Position numbers and translations under genes: made by a program. DNA of 6,817 nt from Candidatus Kuenenia stuttgartensis (GTDB taxonomy: Bacteria; Planctomycetota; Planctomycetia; Isosphaerales; Isosphaeraceae), in assembly GCA_945872325.1 (NCBI GenBank), contig CAMBZY010000177.1:1-6817 (forward strand), written 5' to 3'. This document shows, piece by piece, positions 1 to 6,560 of the stretch. The notes under the pieces were generated by a model. That model saw only the letters and a list, made by a program, of their open reading frames with translations. It searched no databases and was not told the origin of the DNA. Numbering within the stretch: the stretch's first letter is position 1; each line of letters begins with the position of its first letter.

Positions 1-86
1 CAGCCGATTTCATGATCTCGTTTCGTCAAGACGGAACGGATTGGAAAATCTGGTCTCAGAATATTCTCGAAATCCTGCCGAACTGA
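1..86 (+). CDS. C-terminal end of an unidentified protein (5' truncated by the window edge)
   Basis: Reading from base 3, the plus strand gives 27 codons without a stop, ending in TGA at 84-86. The peptide finishes DGTDWKIWSQNILEILPN. It has a normal mixture of charged and aromatic residues and looks more protein-like than the other plus frames, one of which stops after four codons. The gene would converge on the DUF1501 gene, with only three bases between the two stop codons, an arrangement common in compact bacterial genomes. No family can be recognised from so short a tail. It could also be a chance open frame, since 27 codons is not significant alone. Confidence 0.45.
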   Translation, partial: ADFMISFRQDGTDWKIWSQNILEILPN

Positions 87-89
87 GCT

Positions 90-1562
90 TTAAACCAGTA
101 GTTCCTTGACAATCCGGGCCGTCGGTGCAGCCGATGTCAGACGCTCCTCACGGCCGTTATGCTGATAGATCAGTTTGGTATGATCCATCCCCATCAGGTG
201 CAGCAGGGTGGCTTGAAAGTCGTTGGGCGTGACCACATTTTCCACGGCCCTGTGGCCAAATTCGTCGGTCGCCCCATACGCCATTCCGCCCTTAATCCCA
301 CCGCCGGCCATCCATAATGTAAAGCCTTGTCCATTATGATCGCGGCCAGCTTCAGGGCCGGTACCTTCCGTCACGGGCAGACGACCAATTTCGCCTCCCC
401 AGTGGACCAGAGTGGTATCCAGAAGTCCGCGAGCCTTCAGGTCGGCCACCAGAGCAGCGGCCGGCTTGTCAGTTCTTTTACAGATATCGGCAAGCCCATT
501 TTTGATATTCGTATGATTATCCCACGGCTGCCCGCCGAGGAACATTTGGACGAACCTGACACCACGCTCCACAAGCCGGCGGGCGATCAGGCATCGCGTG
601 CCATAATCGCGCGTGATGGGGTCGTCGATACCATAGAGTTTTTTAGTAGCATCCGACTCATTTGCAATATCAAGCGCTTCCGTGGCCGATGTTTGCATCC
701 GAGCAGCCAGTTCATAGCTGGCAATCCGGGCTTCGAGGTCACCTTCACCAGGGTGAGCCGCCGAGTGATTTGCATTTAATTGTTTGAGAAACTGAAGGTT
801 GCGCGACTGTACCTGACCTTTGAGGTGATCGGGAGGATTTAAATTGAAAATTCGGGGCTCGGTGGGCCTTAAAACAGTGCCCTGAAACATCGGCGGCATA
901 AAGCCGTTGGACCAGTTGGTGACACCGTCCACCGGGAGCCCGGCAGGGTCGGTCAGAACCATGTAAGCCGGGAGATTCTGATTCTCCGAACCAAGCCCAT
1001 AAACCACCCACGAACCCAGTGTGGGCCGACCCAAAACGCCGGCGACTCCTCCGTGAAAATAGCGGATGGAAACTTCGTGACCGTTGTGTCCTGTATGCAT
1101 GGAACGAACGATACAAAGATCGTCAATCACCCGCGCAGTATGAGGCATCAATTCCGAGACCGGCAAACCCGACTGGCCGTGATTCGTGAACTTCCACGGG
1201 CTGCCCAGAAGCTTCTTTGAGGCTCGGTTGACGAAACTGTAGACAATCTCTCCAGGATAATCCTGACCATTGCGTTTCTGAAGTTCAGGCTTCGGGTCGA
1301 ACAGGTCCACGTGGCTCGGCCCACCATGCATGAACATCGAAATGACGGCCTTGGCCTTCGGCTCAAACATCGGCGGCTTTGGCTTCAGGTCATAAAATAC
1401 TGGTTTCGTGACCGGCTTGACCGTCTGTGCCAGTAGCCCTTCCTCGCCCAGCAATTGCATTAAAGCCAGTGCCCCAAGGCCCATCCCCGACTTGGTCAGG
1501 AATGATCGCCTGGATTGTTCGTCGATTTGTGGCAATAGCATTTGTTTCAATTCGTCTTGCAT
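90..1562 (-). CDS. DUF1501 family protein, Tat-exported, alkaline-phosphatase-like fold
   Basis: This 490-residue protein is a full-length member of the DUF1501 family, abundant in planctomycetes and related to the alkaline phosphatase/sulfatase-like fold; no substrate is established. A twin-arginine signal is visible: SRRSFLTK at residues 17-24 followed by a hydrophobic stretch to about residue 38, so the protein is probably exported already folded. Family landmarks in order are MHGGPSHVDLFDPKP (78-92), WDNH (347-350), HWGGEIGRLP (387-396), GRDHNGQGFT (406-415) and GATDEFG (430-436). The usual GEFGRTP-like motif reads GEIGRLP here. The ATG at 1560-1562 is preceded at a nine-base distance by AAAGGGG, which supports this start. 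It is the second gene of a leftward operon, 49 bp behind the PSCyt1/DUF1549/DUF1553 gene, with no terminator seen between them. The frame is intact. The family call is very secure; the function is unknown. Confidence 0.95.
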   Translation of the reverse strand: MQDELKQMLLPQIDEQSRRSFLTKSGMGLGALALMQLLGEEGLLAQTVKPVTKPVFYDLKPKPPMFEPKAKAVISMFMHGGPSHVDLFDPKPELQKRNGQDYPGEIVYSFVNRASKKLLGSPWKFTNHGQSGLPVSELMPHTARVIDDLCIVRSMHTGHNGHEVSIRYFHGGVAGVLGRPTLGSWVVYGLGSENQNLPAYMVLTDPAGLPVDGVTNWSNGFMPPMFQGTVLRPTEPRIFNLNPPDHLKGQVQSRNLQFLKQLNANHSAAHPGEGDLEARIASYELAARMQTSATEALDIANESDATKKLYGIDDPITRDYGTRCLIARRLVERGVRFVQMFLGGQPWDNHTNIKNGLADICKRTDKPAAALVADLKARGLLDTTLVHWGGEIGRLPVTEGTGPEAGRDHNGQGFTLWMAGGGIKGGMAYGATDEFGHRAVENVVTPNDFQATLLHLMGMDHTKLIYQHNGREERLTSAAPTARIVKELLV

Positions 1563-1571
1563 TGGATCAGA

Positions 1572-1578
1572 CCCCTTT
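1572..1578 (-). promoter_or_regulatory. Ribosome binding site of the DUF1501 gene
   Basis: The minus strand reads AAAGGGG here, nine bases before the ATG at 1560-1562. It sits just downstream of an A-rich stretch (T-rich on the plus strand, 1576-1591) that should leave the site unstructured. This fixes the start of the second operon gene. Confidence 0.65.
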
Positions 1579-1611
1579 TTTATATTTTTTTTTGTTTGAA
1601 TTCCTGAAAAT

Positions 1612-4299
1612 TCAATCCTGATAGAGAAATTCGTTAGAGGCCATGAGCGACTGCCCCAGGTGCCCGAGTGCTGTCAGAACTCGGTGTGCAGGCTGATCCG
1701 CCTTAAGTCCTGGAGCGGTCGGGGCATTGGATTTGATATGGTCGCGGACAAATGCAATCGCAGATGCAAGTTCCTGCGTGCTCGGGGCTCTTGAGTAGGC
1801 TCTTTCCCAGATCGAGGCCACGGTTGATCCCAGATTTGAAGGCTCGGAAGGTGCGGCAGGAGAAGCTTTAGCGGCCTCTGAAATGCAACCGGCTGAAGTG
1901 AGTACCGGCACTGACTTCTGGTCGCTTGCCAAAGCGGCCATTTTACCGGCTTGATCCAGAATAAACGAGCCATTCATCATCATCAGAGACTGGGTGGCCA
2001 CGGTGGCCGAAGTGCGCCGTTCGCAGTGCGTCTCCATCACAGGGGCGTCAAAAGCGGCCATCAGACTGACGGGCTGGCTCCGCTTCTGCTGAATATAAAT
2101 GGACCTGCGACCGGATTGTCCTGAAACGACAACCTGACCTGAATCGTCGGCATCCACGCCCACAGGGGCTCCGAACATGGTGGTGTCGAGATGCCCGGAC
2201 GTGGCCAAAACCCGGTCCCGAACCGCTTCCGCTTCAAGCCTGTGCACAGGGTATCGGCTCAGGAGGCGTCCATCGGCGTCCGGATCATTGGCGAATTGCA
2301 TTTCATTGCGCTTCGAGCTTTGACGATAGGCTGTGGATAATACAATCTGTCTGTGTAGAGGTTTAATCCTCCATCCATTTGATTTCAACTGCGAGGCCAG
2401 ATAATCAAGCAGTTCAGGATGCGTCGGCTGCTCCCCCAACCTTCCAAATTCGCCTGCCGTGGCCACAAGTCCCCGGCCGAAGTGGTGCATCCAGATCCGG
2501 TTGGCCAGCACTCTCGCTGTCAACGGATTTTCCGAAGATGTCAACCAGCGGGCAAATGCAAGTCTTCTACCTGTGGAGTGGCCTGACGGGATTTCCGGCT
2601 TCAATTCCAGGGCGCTTCCGACGGGCCTCAGAACTTCAGGAACACCTGCTGTAACAGCCTCCAAAGGCTGTCGATAATCGCCACGATGCAACCGGTGGGT
2701 GGCCGGTGCTGGCTTGCCAACCGGCTCGTCGTAGATCGAAAGAAAATTCTCGACCGGTTTTTTCGCCCTTATGGCCGCAATCACCGCGTCCTGCTTCTTC
2801 AATTCCTCGGTGGCATTGGGTAGATATTGATAAAGCACTCCAGGACTGATTTTTACGCTCGGGTTGGAGTCCAGTAATTTATTCATTTCCGGAGAACGCT
2901 TGTCCGGAGCCGTTTCAGCCGCTTTTTTCAATTGATCCCGCAGTGGCTGAGGATATTTTTCAAGTTCCTTGGCCAGCGCCAGTTTCATTTGCTCCGCTTC
3001 GTATGCATTTCGCTTTTCGGCCAGCGGCTTGATTTCATTTTCAATCTGAGCCGATTTATCACGATCTTTCTGTGTGTAAAGCGAGACAAGCCGTGCGCCC
3101 GGCTGGCGAAATCCCTGCCAGTGCAAGCCCGGTTCAAACATGGCTCGAAGTCGGAAATAATCGACGTGCGAGATCGGGTCATATCGGTGGTCGTGGCATT
3201 GCGCACAGGCCACGGATAATCCCAAAGTGGTGGATGTGACAACCTTTACGGTATCGGCCATGACCTGATTCCGCGCGATTTCCGAATAATCGGCAGCCGT
3301 CGGGTCGGCCGGCATCCTCAGAAAACCGGTGGCGGTCAGAAGTTCAGCCTGAGATGGTGTCAGATTATTCCACGGACGTGGTACAAGTTCATCCCCGGCA
3401 AGCTGTTCCACCAGAAATTGATCGACCGGTTTGTCGTCGTTGAAGGCCCGAATCAGCCAGTCGCGATATCGCCAGGCATGGGGCCGGTCGGTATCGGCGG
3501 CCGATCCGCCGTCGCTGTCGGCATATCCGGCGGTATCCATCCAGTGACGGGCCCAGCGTTCGCCGTATCGAGGGCTGGCCATCAGGCTGTCCACAAGCCT
3601 TTCATAGGCGTCAGGACGGCTGTCAGAAAGAAATTTCGAGACCGCTTCAGGCGTGGGTGGAAGGCCGGTCAGGTCGAGCGTGATGCGTCTGATCAGGGTG
3701 GTTTTGTCGGCATCGGCTTGAAAGTGGAGCCCAAGAGGCGTCAGTTTTGCGAGTAAAAAGGCGTCGATCGGGTTGCGCGGACGTTCAGCCGGGATTGCCT
3801 TGGGAATGGCTTGCGAAATGATCGGCTGAAAGGCCCAATAGGCACGCTCTTCGGCGGTCAGGCCAAGAGTTTTGCCAAGCGATTCAGGGGCAGGTTCCGG
3901 GCGGGCGGTTTTGGCGCCTGAGGCGATCCAGGCCTTGATTTTAACCAGCTCCGCAGGCGTCACACCGGCCCCTTTGGGCGGCATTTCGCCATCAACAATA
4001 CGCTCGACCAGCAGGCTCTCATCGGCATGGCCGCGATCAATTGCCGGGCCCGTCTTGCCGCCGGAAGCCATTGTGCGGACAAGTCTTAAGTCAAGGTTGC
4101 CTTTTTTGCCTTCCACTCCACCGTGGCAGTCCAGGCAGTGGGCTCGAAGGATCGGTTTGATGTCTTTTTCAAAGGTGAGGTCGACCGGCTTGGCCGATCC
4201 CGGATCAATTTTGTCGCGATCGGCGGCTTGTACAATCGATGGGACTGTGGCGGTGATGACCGCTAACGCCAGTATGATAAGTGATTTATGGTAAATCAT
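1612..4299 (-). CDS. Secreted PSCyt1 - DUF1549 (PSCyt2) - DUF1553 (PSD1) protein
   Basis: This 895-residue protein has the standard planctomycete layout. A Sec signal peptide covers residues 1-25 (MIYHKSLIILALAVITATVP, cleavage after VQA). The PSCyt1 cytochrome c-like domain follows, with heme-binding motif CLDCH at 55-59 and the typical DGEMPPKG segment near 103-110. DUF1549 spans about 175-390 and contains LDLTGLPPTP, SPRYGERWARHW and a second CxxCH, CAQCHDHRYDPIS, at 365-377. A charged, probably helical linker covers about 410-520. DUF1553 fills about 575-890 (RWLTSSENPLTARVLANRIW, HRLEAEAVRDRVL, TSATVATQSLMMMNG) and ends SNEFLYQD. The frame stays open upstream to a TTG at 4426-4428, but that extra 43-residue stretch is proline-rich, precedes the signal peptide and overlaps the likely promoter, so ATG 4297-4299 is preferred. 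A weak CGGA precedes it. A low-complexity Ala/Pro/Ser segment near 805-825 is probably a loop. Covalent heme attachment and electron transfer are inferred from the motifs; the substrate is unknown. It is first in the operon with DUF1501. Confidence 0.95.
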   Translation of the reverse strand: MIYHKSLIILALAVITATVPSIVQAADRDKIDPGSAKPVDLTFEKDIKPILRAHCLDCHGGVEGKKGNLDLRLVRTMASGGKTGPAIDRGHADESLLVERIVDGEMPPKGAGVTPAELVKIKAWIASGAKTARPEPAPESLGKTLGLTAEERAYWAFQPIISQAIPKAIPAERPRNPIDAFLLAKLTPLGLHFQADADKTTLIRRITLDLTGLPPTPEAVSKFLSDSRPDAYERLVDSLMASPRYGERWARHWMDTAGYADSDGGSAADTDRPHAWRYRDWLIRAFNDDKPVDQFLVEQLAGDELVPRPWNNLTPSQAELLTATGFLRMPADPTAADYSEIARNQVMADTVKVVTSTTLGLSVACAQCHDHRYDPISHVDYFRLRAMFEPGLHWQGFRQPGARLVSLYTQKDRDKSAQIENEIKPLAEKRNAYEAEQMKLALAKELEKYPQPLRDQLKKAAETAPDKRSPEMNKLLDSNPSVKISPGVLYQYLPNATEELKKQDAVIAAIRAKKPVENFLSIYDEPVGKPAPATHRLHRGDYRQPLEAVTAGVPEVLRPVGSALELKPEIPSGHSTGRRLAFARWLTSSENPLTARVLANRIWMHHFGRGLVATAGEFGRLGEQPTHPELLDYLASQLKSNGWRIKPLHRQIVLSTAYRQSSKRNEMQFANDPDADGRLLSRYPVHRLEAEAVRDRVLATSGHLDTTMFGAPVGVDADDSGQVVVSGQSGRRSIYIQQKRSQPVSLMAAFDAPVMETHCERRTSATVATQSLMMMNGSFILDQAGKMAALASDQKSVPVLTSAGCISEAAKASPAAPSEPSNLGSTVASIWERAYSRAPSTQELASAIAFVRDHIKSNAPTAPGLKADQPAHRVLTALGHLGQSLMASNEFLYQD

Positions 4300-4399
4300 G
4301 GCGTTGATGTTCCGTGTCGTTTGGTGAAAAGTCGGCCGGGAAGGAGGGGATGGCCATTGGAGGGGGCGCGGCGGGATCAGAGACTCTCTTCTAATGTTA

Positions 4400-4428
4400 A
4401 ATATATCCGATCTATGCGGTTTCGGCAA
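4400..4428 (-). promoter_or_regulatory. Candidate sigma-70-like promoter of the PSCyt1/DUF1501 operon
   Basis: On the minus strand TTGCCG (4423-4428) and TATATT (4400-4405) are separated by exactly 17 bases, matching the -35 and -10 consensus at four and five of six positions. Transcription would begin near 4393, giving a leader of about 95 bases before the ATG at 4297-4299. The location argues against translation starting at the upstream TTG codon. It was found by eye, so it is only a candidate. Confidence 0.45.
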
Positions 4429-4682
4429 CCCAAGAGTTTTGGGATGCAGGTGTAAAGCCGGGTTTGTTTAGGATCAGGCCGACCCAAACACTTTGTACGA
4501 ACTTTTCGACTTTGATGTGTCACAAATTGAAAGCTGCTCCCGTAGAAGTCGCATAACAAACGTGTGATCCATCAAGTGGCCTGAATCAAGGCAAATGCGA
4601 TGCAAGGATGCAGAATCGTGATAGCCTCTGGTTCGGAATCATTCACATGTCTCACGGCGATTGCAACTGGCCTGTTCCCAAG

Positions 4683-4712
4683 TTGACAGATTACAACGAT
4701 AGCGGATAGTAT
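4683..4712 (+). promoter_or_regulatory. Candidate promoter of the amine oxidase gene
   Basis: A perfect TTGACA -35 box (4683-4688) is followed after 18 bases by TAGTAT (4707-4712), which matches the -10 consensus at four of six positions. Transcription would start near 4719, about 75 bases before the GTG start codon. A weaker alternative, TTGCGA (4712-4717) with TATATC (4734-4739) at 16 bases, overlaps it and cannot be excluded. Confidence 0.45.
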
Positions 4713-4778
4713 TGCGATCAGGAAATCTCTGCGTATATCACACCAAAATTCGCAACGAACCTCGTAAATCTCATGCTT

Positions 4779-4787
4779 AAAAAAGGA
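4779..4787 (+). promoter_or_regulatory. Ribosome binding site that selects the GTG start of the amine oxidase
   Basis: AAAAAAGGA lies six bases before GTG 4794-4796. The in-frame ATG seven codons upstream (4773-4775) has no purine-rich site before it, and starting there would bury this Shine-Dalgarno sequence in the coding region. The GTG is therefore the better start. Confidence 0.6.
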
Positions 4788-4793
4788 TCTACC

Positions 4794-6155
4794 GTGAATC
4801 GAAGAAGATTTCTCACAACTAGTGGTTTGACTTTGCCAGGAGTCATGGGCGGAAATCAAATCACAAAAGCTGCTACGAGCAAGCGTGTGATTGTCATAGG
4901 TGCGGGCATGTCGGGGATCGCTGCCGCTAAAACTCTGGTTGCAAATGGTCATAATGTGGTGGTTCTCGAAGGCAGGACCCGAATTGGGGGCCGGATTGCA
5001 ACGAGTTCGTTTTGGACAGATACGCCTGTGGACCTTGGTGCATCGTGGATCCACGGGCCAAAAGGGAACCCATTAACACCGATTGCTACAGCGTGTAAGG
5101 CGCCGACTGTCACAACGCTCTCCGGTTCCCAAATTGTCTATGATACCGCCGGTAAACCGCTCACCTCGTCTTCTGCGAAAGCTTTGGAAACGCTTCGAAG
5201 GAATATTGGAAATGCGATTTCAAATGCGCAAAACACGTTAAGAACTGATATCAGCCTTCAATCCGCAATTGAAACCGGTGTGGGATGGTCGAAAAAAAAG
5301 CCTGAAGATCAGGCCAGAATGCGCTATTTGATCAATAGTGATTACGAGCAGGATTATAGCGGGAGTAGCAATTCTCTCTCAGCCATGTGGTTTGATGACG
5401 ATTCAGAATTTTCAGGTGAAGATCTGTTGATGGTCAAAGGCTATAAACCGCTCACTGATTATCTCTCTCAAGGCTTGAATATTCAGCTTGGTCAGAATGT
5501 AAAACGAATTCGAGTGGTCAGTGGGCTGGTTTATGTGGACACCGACACGACAACCTATGTGGCAGATAAAGTGGTTGTCACTCTCCCGCTTGGTGTTCTG
5601 AAATCAGGTTCCATTATATTTCAGCCAGGCTTGCCGGTTGCCAAGCAAACGGCGATCAACAAACTTGGCATGGGAATTTTAAATAAATGTATTCTACGGT
5701 TCCCATCGGTATTCTGGGCCCAACAATATGACTGGCTGGGCTATATTCCAGCATTGAATGGTCAGTGGGCCGAATGGATCAGCCTTTCCCGCCAACTCAA
5801 TCAGCCCATTCTCGTCGGTTTCAATGCCGCTGATTTTGGCCGTCAGATTGAATCATGGACCGATGCACAGATCATAAATAGCGCCATGACAACATTACGC
5901 CTGATTTATGGGTCAAAAATTCCTAATCCTGTCGGATATCAAATCACGCGATGGGGGTCTGATCCATTCACCCTGGGCTCTTATTCATTCCTTCAAGTCG
6001 GTTCCACTCCCAAAATGCGCGACGATCTGGCTGCCAATATCAATCAGACAATATTCTTCGCTGGAGAAGCCACGAATAAACTCTATCCTGGGACTGTGCA
6101 TGGCGCTTATCTTTCAGGATTGAAAGCGGCAAAGGACATTCAGGCTGCTCCGTAA
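4794..6155 (+). CDS. FAD-dependent amine oxidase (polyamine oxidase/LSD1-like), probably Tat-exported
   Basis: With the GTG start this is a 453-residue flavin amine oxidase, the family's usual length. Such enzymes oxidise amines to imines using FAD and oxygen, giving an aldehyde or ketone, an amine and hydrogen peroxide. The N-terminus NRRRFLTTSG resembles a twin-arginine signal, but the hydrophobic core after it is short, so export is likely rather than certain. The FAD-binding motif is GAGMSG (36-41), followed by VVVLEGRTRIGGR (55-67), where Glu59 should contact the ribose. GASWIHG places His87 where animal spermine and acetylpolyamine oxidases have an active-site histidine. LNKCILRFPSVFW places Lys298 at the position of LSD1 Lys661 and maize oxidase Lys300. 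The C-terminal FAGEATNKLYPGTVHGAYLSG carries Tyr431 of the aromatic cage. All expected active-site residues are present. Polyamine oxidase is favoured, but an amino-acid or tryptamine-type oxidase is possible. The gene stands alone; its GC content appears lower than that of the left operon. Confidence 0.92.
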   Translation: MNRRRFLTTSGLTLPGVMGGNQITKAATSKRVIVIGAGMSGIAAAKTLVANGHNVVVLEGRTRIGGRIATSSFWTDTPVDLGASWIHGPKGNPLTPIATACKAPTVTTLSGSQIVYDTAGKPLTSSSAKALETLRRNIGNAISNAQNTLRTDISLQSAIETGVGWSKKKPEDQARMRYLINSDYEQDYSGSSNSLSAMWFDDDSEFSGEDLLMVKGYKPLTDYLSQGLNIQLGQNVKRIRVVSGLVYVDTDTTTYVADKVVVTLPLGVLKSGSIIFQPGLPVAKQTAINKLGMGILNKCILRFPSVFWAQQYDWLGYIPALNGQWAEWISLSRQLNQPILVGFNAADFGRQIESWTDAQIINSAMTTLRLIYGSKIPNPVGYQITRWGSDPFTLGSYSFLQVGSTPKMRDDLAANINQTIFFAGEATNKLYPGTVHGAYLSGLKAAKDIQAAP

Positions 6156-6172
6156 AACCTGTTACGGAACAG
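6145..6172 (+). terminator. Hairpin spanning the stop codon of the amine oxidase gene, possible weak terminator
   Basis: CTG-c-TCCGTAA (6145-6155) pairs with TTACGGA-a-CAG (6162-6172) around a six-base loop: seven continuous pairs, one C-A mismatch, then three more. The TAA stop codon is inside the left arm. A run of six T follows only at 6183-6188, ten bases after the stem, so it is not a classical intrinsic terminator. It may slow polymerase or protect the 3' end. Confidence 0.35.
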
Positions 6173-6216
6173 TCAGGGAATATTTTTTGATGTCCAGAGG
6201 AACAGTGGTTGTTTTC

Positions 6217-6274
6217 CAGCCGGGATTGGCGATAGCCCCGGTTGGTTTTCTAAGCGGCGAAACCGGGGGATAGC
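6217..6274 (+). repeat. Repeat unit 0 (degenerate, 58 bp)
   Basis: It matches the core of the later units: AGCCGGGATTGGCGATAG, then CCCCGGTT (6236-6243) and AACCGGGG (6261-6268), which can form an eight-bp stem. The loop is 17 bases and unrelated to the conserved ATTCTCTTACGC loop, and the leader CTCTTAC and the A-rich tail are missing. It looks like an older or differently built relative at the array's left edge. Confidence 0.75.
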
Positions 6275-6365
6275 GACTCTTACCTAGCCGGGCTTGGCGA
6301 TAGCCCCGGTTCATTCTCTTACGCGAACCGGGGGCTAGATTCATAGCAAAAAAAACAAGGATAGA
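6275..6365 (+). repeat. Repeat unit 1 (short type, 91 bp)
   Basis: The stem arms lie at 6301-6312 and 6325-6337 with the loop ATTCTCTTACGC at 6313-6324. All 12 pairs form, with a single extra G in the right arm. The stem is followed directly by ATTCATAGC, eight A residues and CAAGGATAGA. The 14-base insert of the long units is absent. Confidence 0.88.
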
Positions 6366-6469
6366 GACTCTTACCTGGCCGGGCTTGGCGATAGCTCCGG
6401 TTCATTCTCTTACGCGAACCGAGGGCTAGCGCCCGGCGGCTAGATTCAAACCAAAAACCCAAGGCTAGC
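6366..6469 (+). repeat. Repeat unit 2 (long type, 104 bp)
   Basis: The left arm reads TAGCTCCGGTTC (6392-6403) and the right arm GAACCGAGGGCTA (6416-6428). The C-to-T change in the left arm still pairs with G as a wobble, and the bulged base becomes A. The 14-base insert CGCCCGGCGGCTAG follows the stem. The A-rich part is interrupted by CCC, and the unit ends AAGGCTAGC. Confidence 0.88.
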
Positions 6470-6560
6470 GCCTCTTACCTAGCCGGTCTTGGCGCTAGCC
6501 CCGGTTTATTCTCTTACGCGAACCGGGGGCTAGATTCAATCCCAAAAAACCAAGGATAGA
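6470..6560 (+). repeat. Repeat unit 3 (short type, 91 bp)
   Basis: It begins GCCTCTTACC instead of GACTCTTACC and has CTTGGCGCTAGCC where other units have CTTGGCGATAGC(C/T). The stem keeps its bulged G, and the innermost C of the left arm is T, giving a T-G wobble. The 14-base insert is missing, as in unit 1, exactly 195 bp away. Confidence 0.88.

Larger units (their letters stand above)
4300..4793. other. Divergent intergenic region without a convincing gene
   Basis: This 494-bp region separates the leftward operon from the rightward amine oxidase gene and must hold both promoters; one candidate for each is listed separately. The stretch between them (about 4430-4680) shows no recognisable RNA gene, long repeat or conserved protein. 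A small hairpin, CCCAA (4429-4433) with TTGGG (4439-4443), lies just upstream of the leftward promoter and is too weak to interpret. A 33-codon frame at 4608-4709 was considered and rejected. Confidence 0.6.

Noticed and set aside
745..1116. 123-residue minus-strand frame inside the DUF1501 gene
   Set aside because: It is an out-of-frame shadow on the same strand as a full-length, motif-complete DUF1501 protein.
3872..4294. 140-residue plus-strand frame opposite the PSCyt1 domain
   Set aside because: It is antisense to the signal peptide and heme motif of the secure gene, with low-complexity Ser/Ala/Pro composition.
4377..4559. 60-residue minus-strand frame upstream of the operon
   Set aside because: It overlaps the candidate operon promoter and has no domain or signal; it looks like a chance frame in the intergenic region.
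4608..4709. 33-codon plus-strand frame starting ATG after GCAAGG
   Set aside because: Too short to support, it overlaps the TTGACA promoter candidate, and nothing recognisable is seen in the peptide.
4572..5054. 160-residue minus-strand reading frame
   Set aside because: More than half lies antisense to the FAD-binding region of the secure amine oxidase gene; the translation is rich in Cys, His, Arg and Ser with no domain.
6162..6344. 60-residue minus-strand reading frame over the repeat region
   Set aside because: It crosses into the hairpin repeats, has no protein-like composition (rich in Arg, Pro, Gly, Lys) and no ribosome binding site; repeat lengths of 91 and 104 are not multiples of three.
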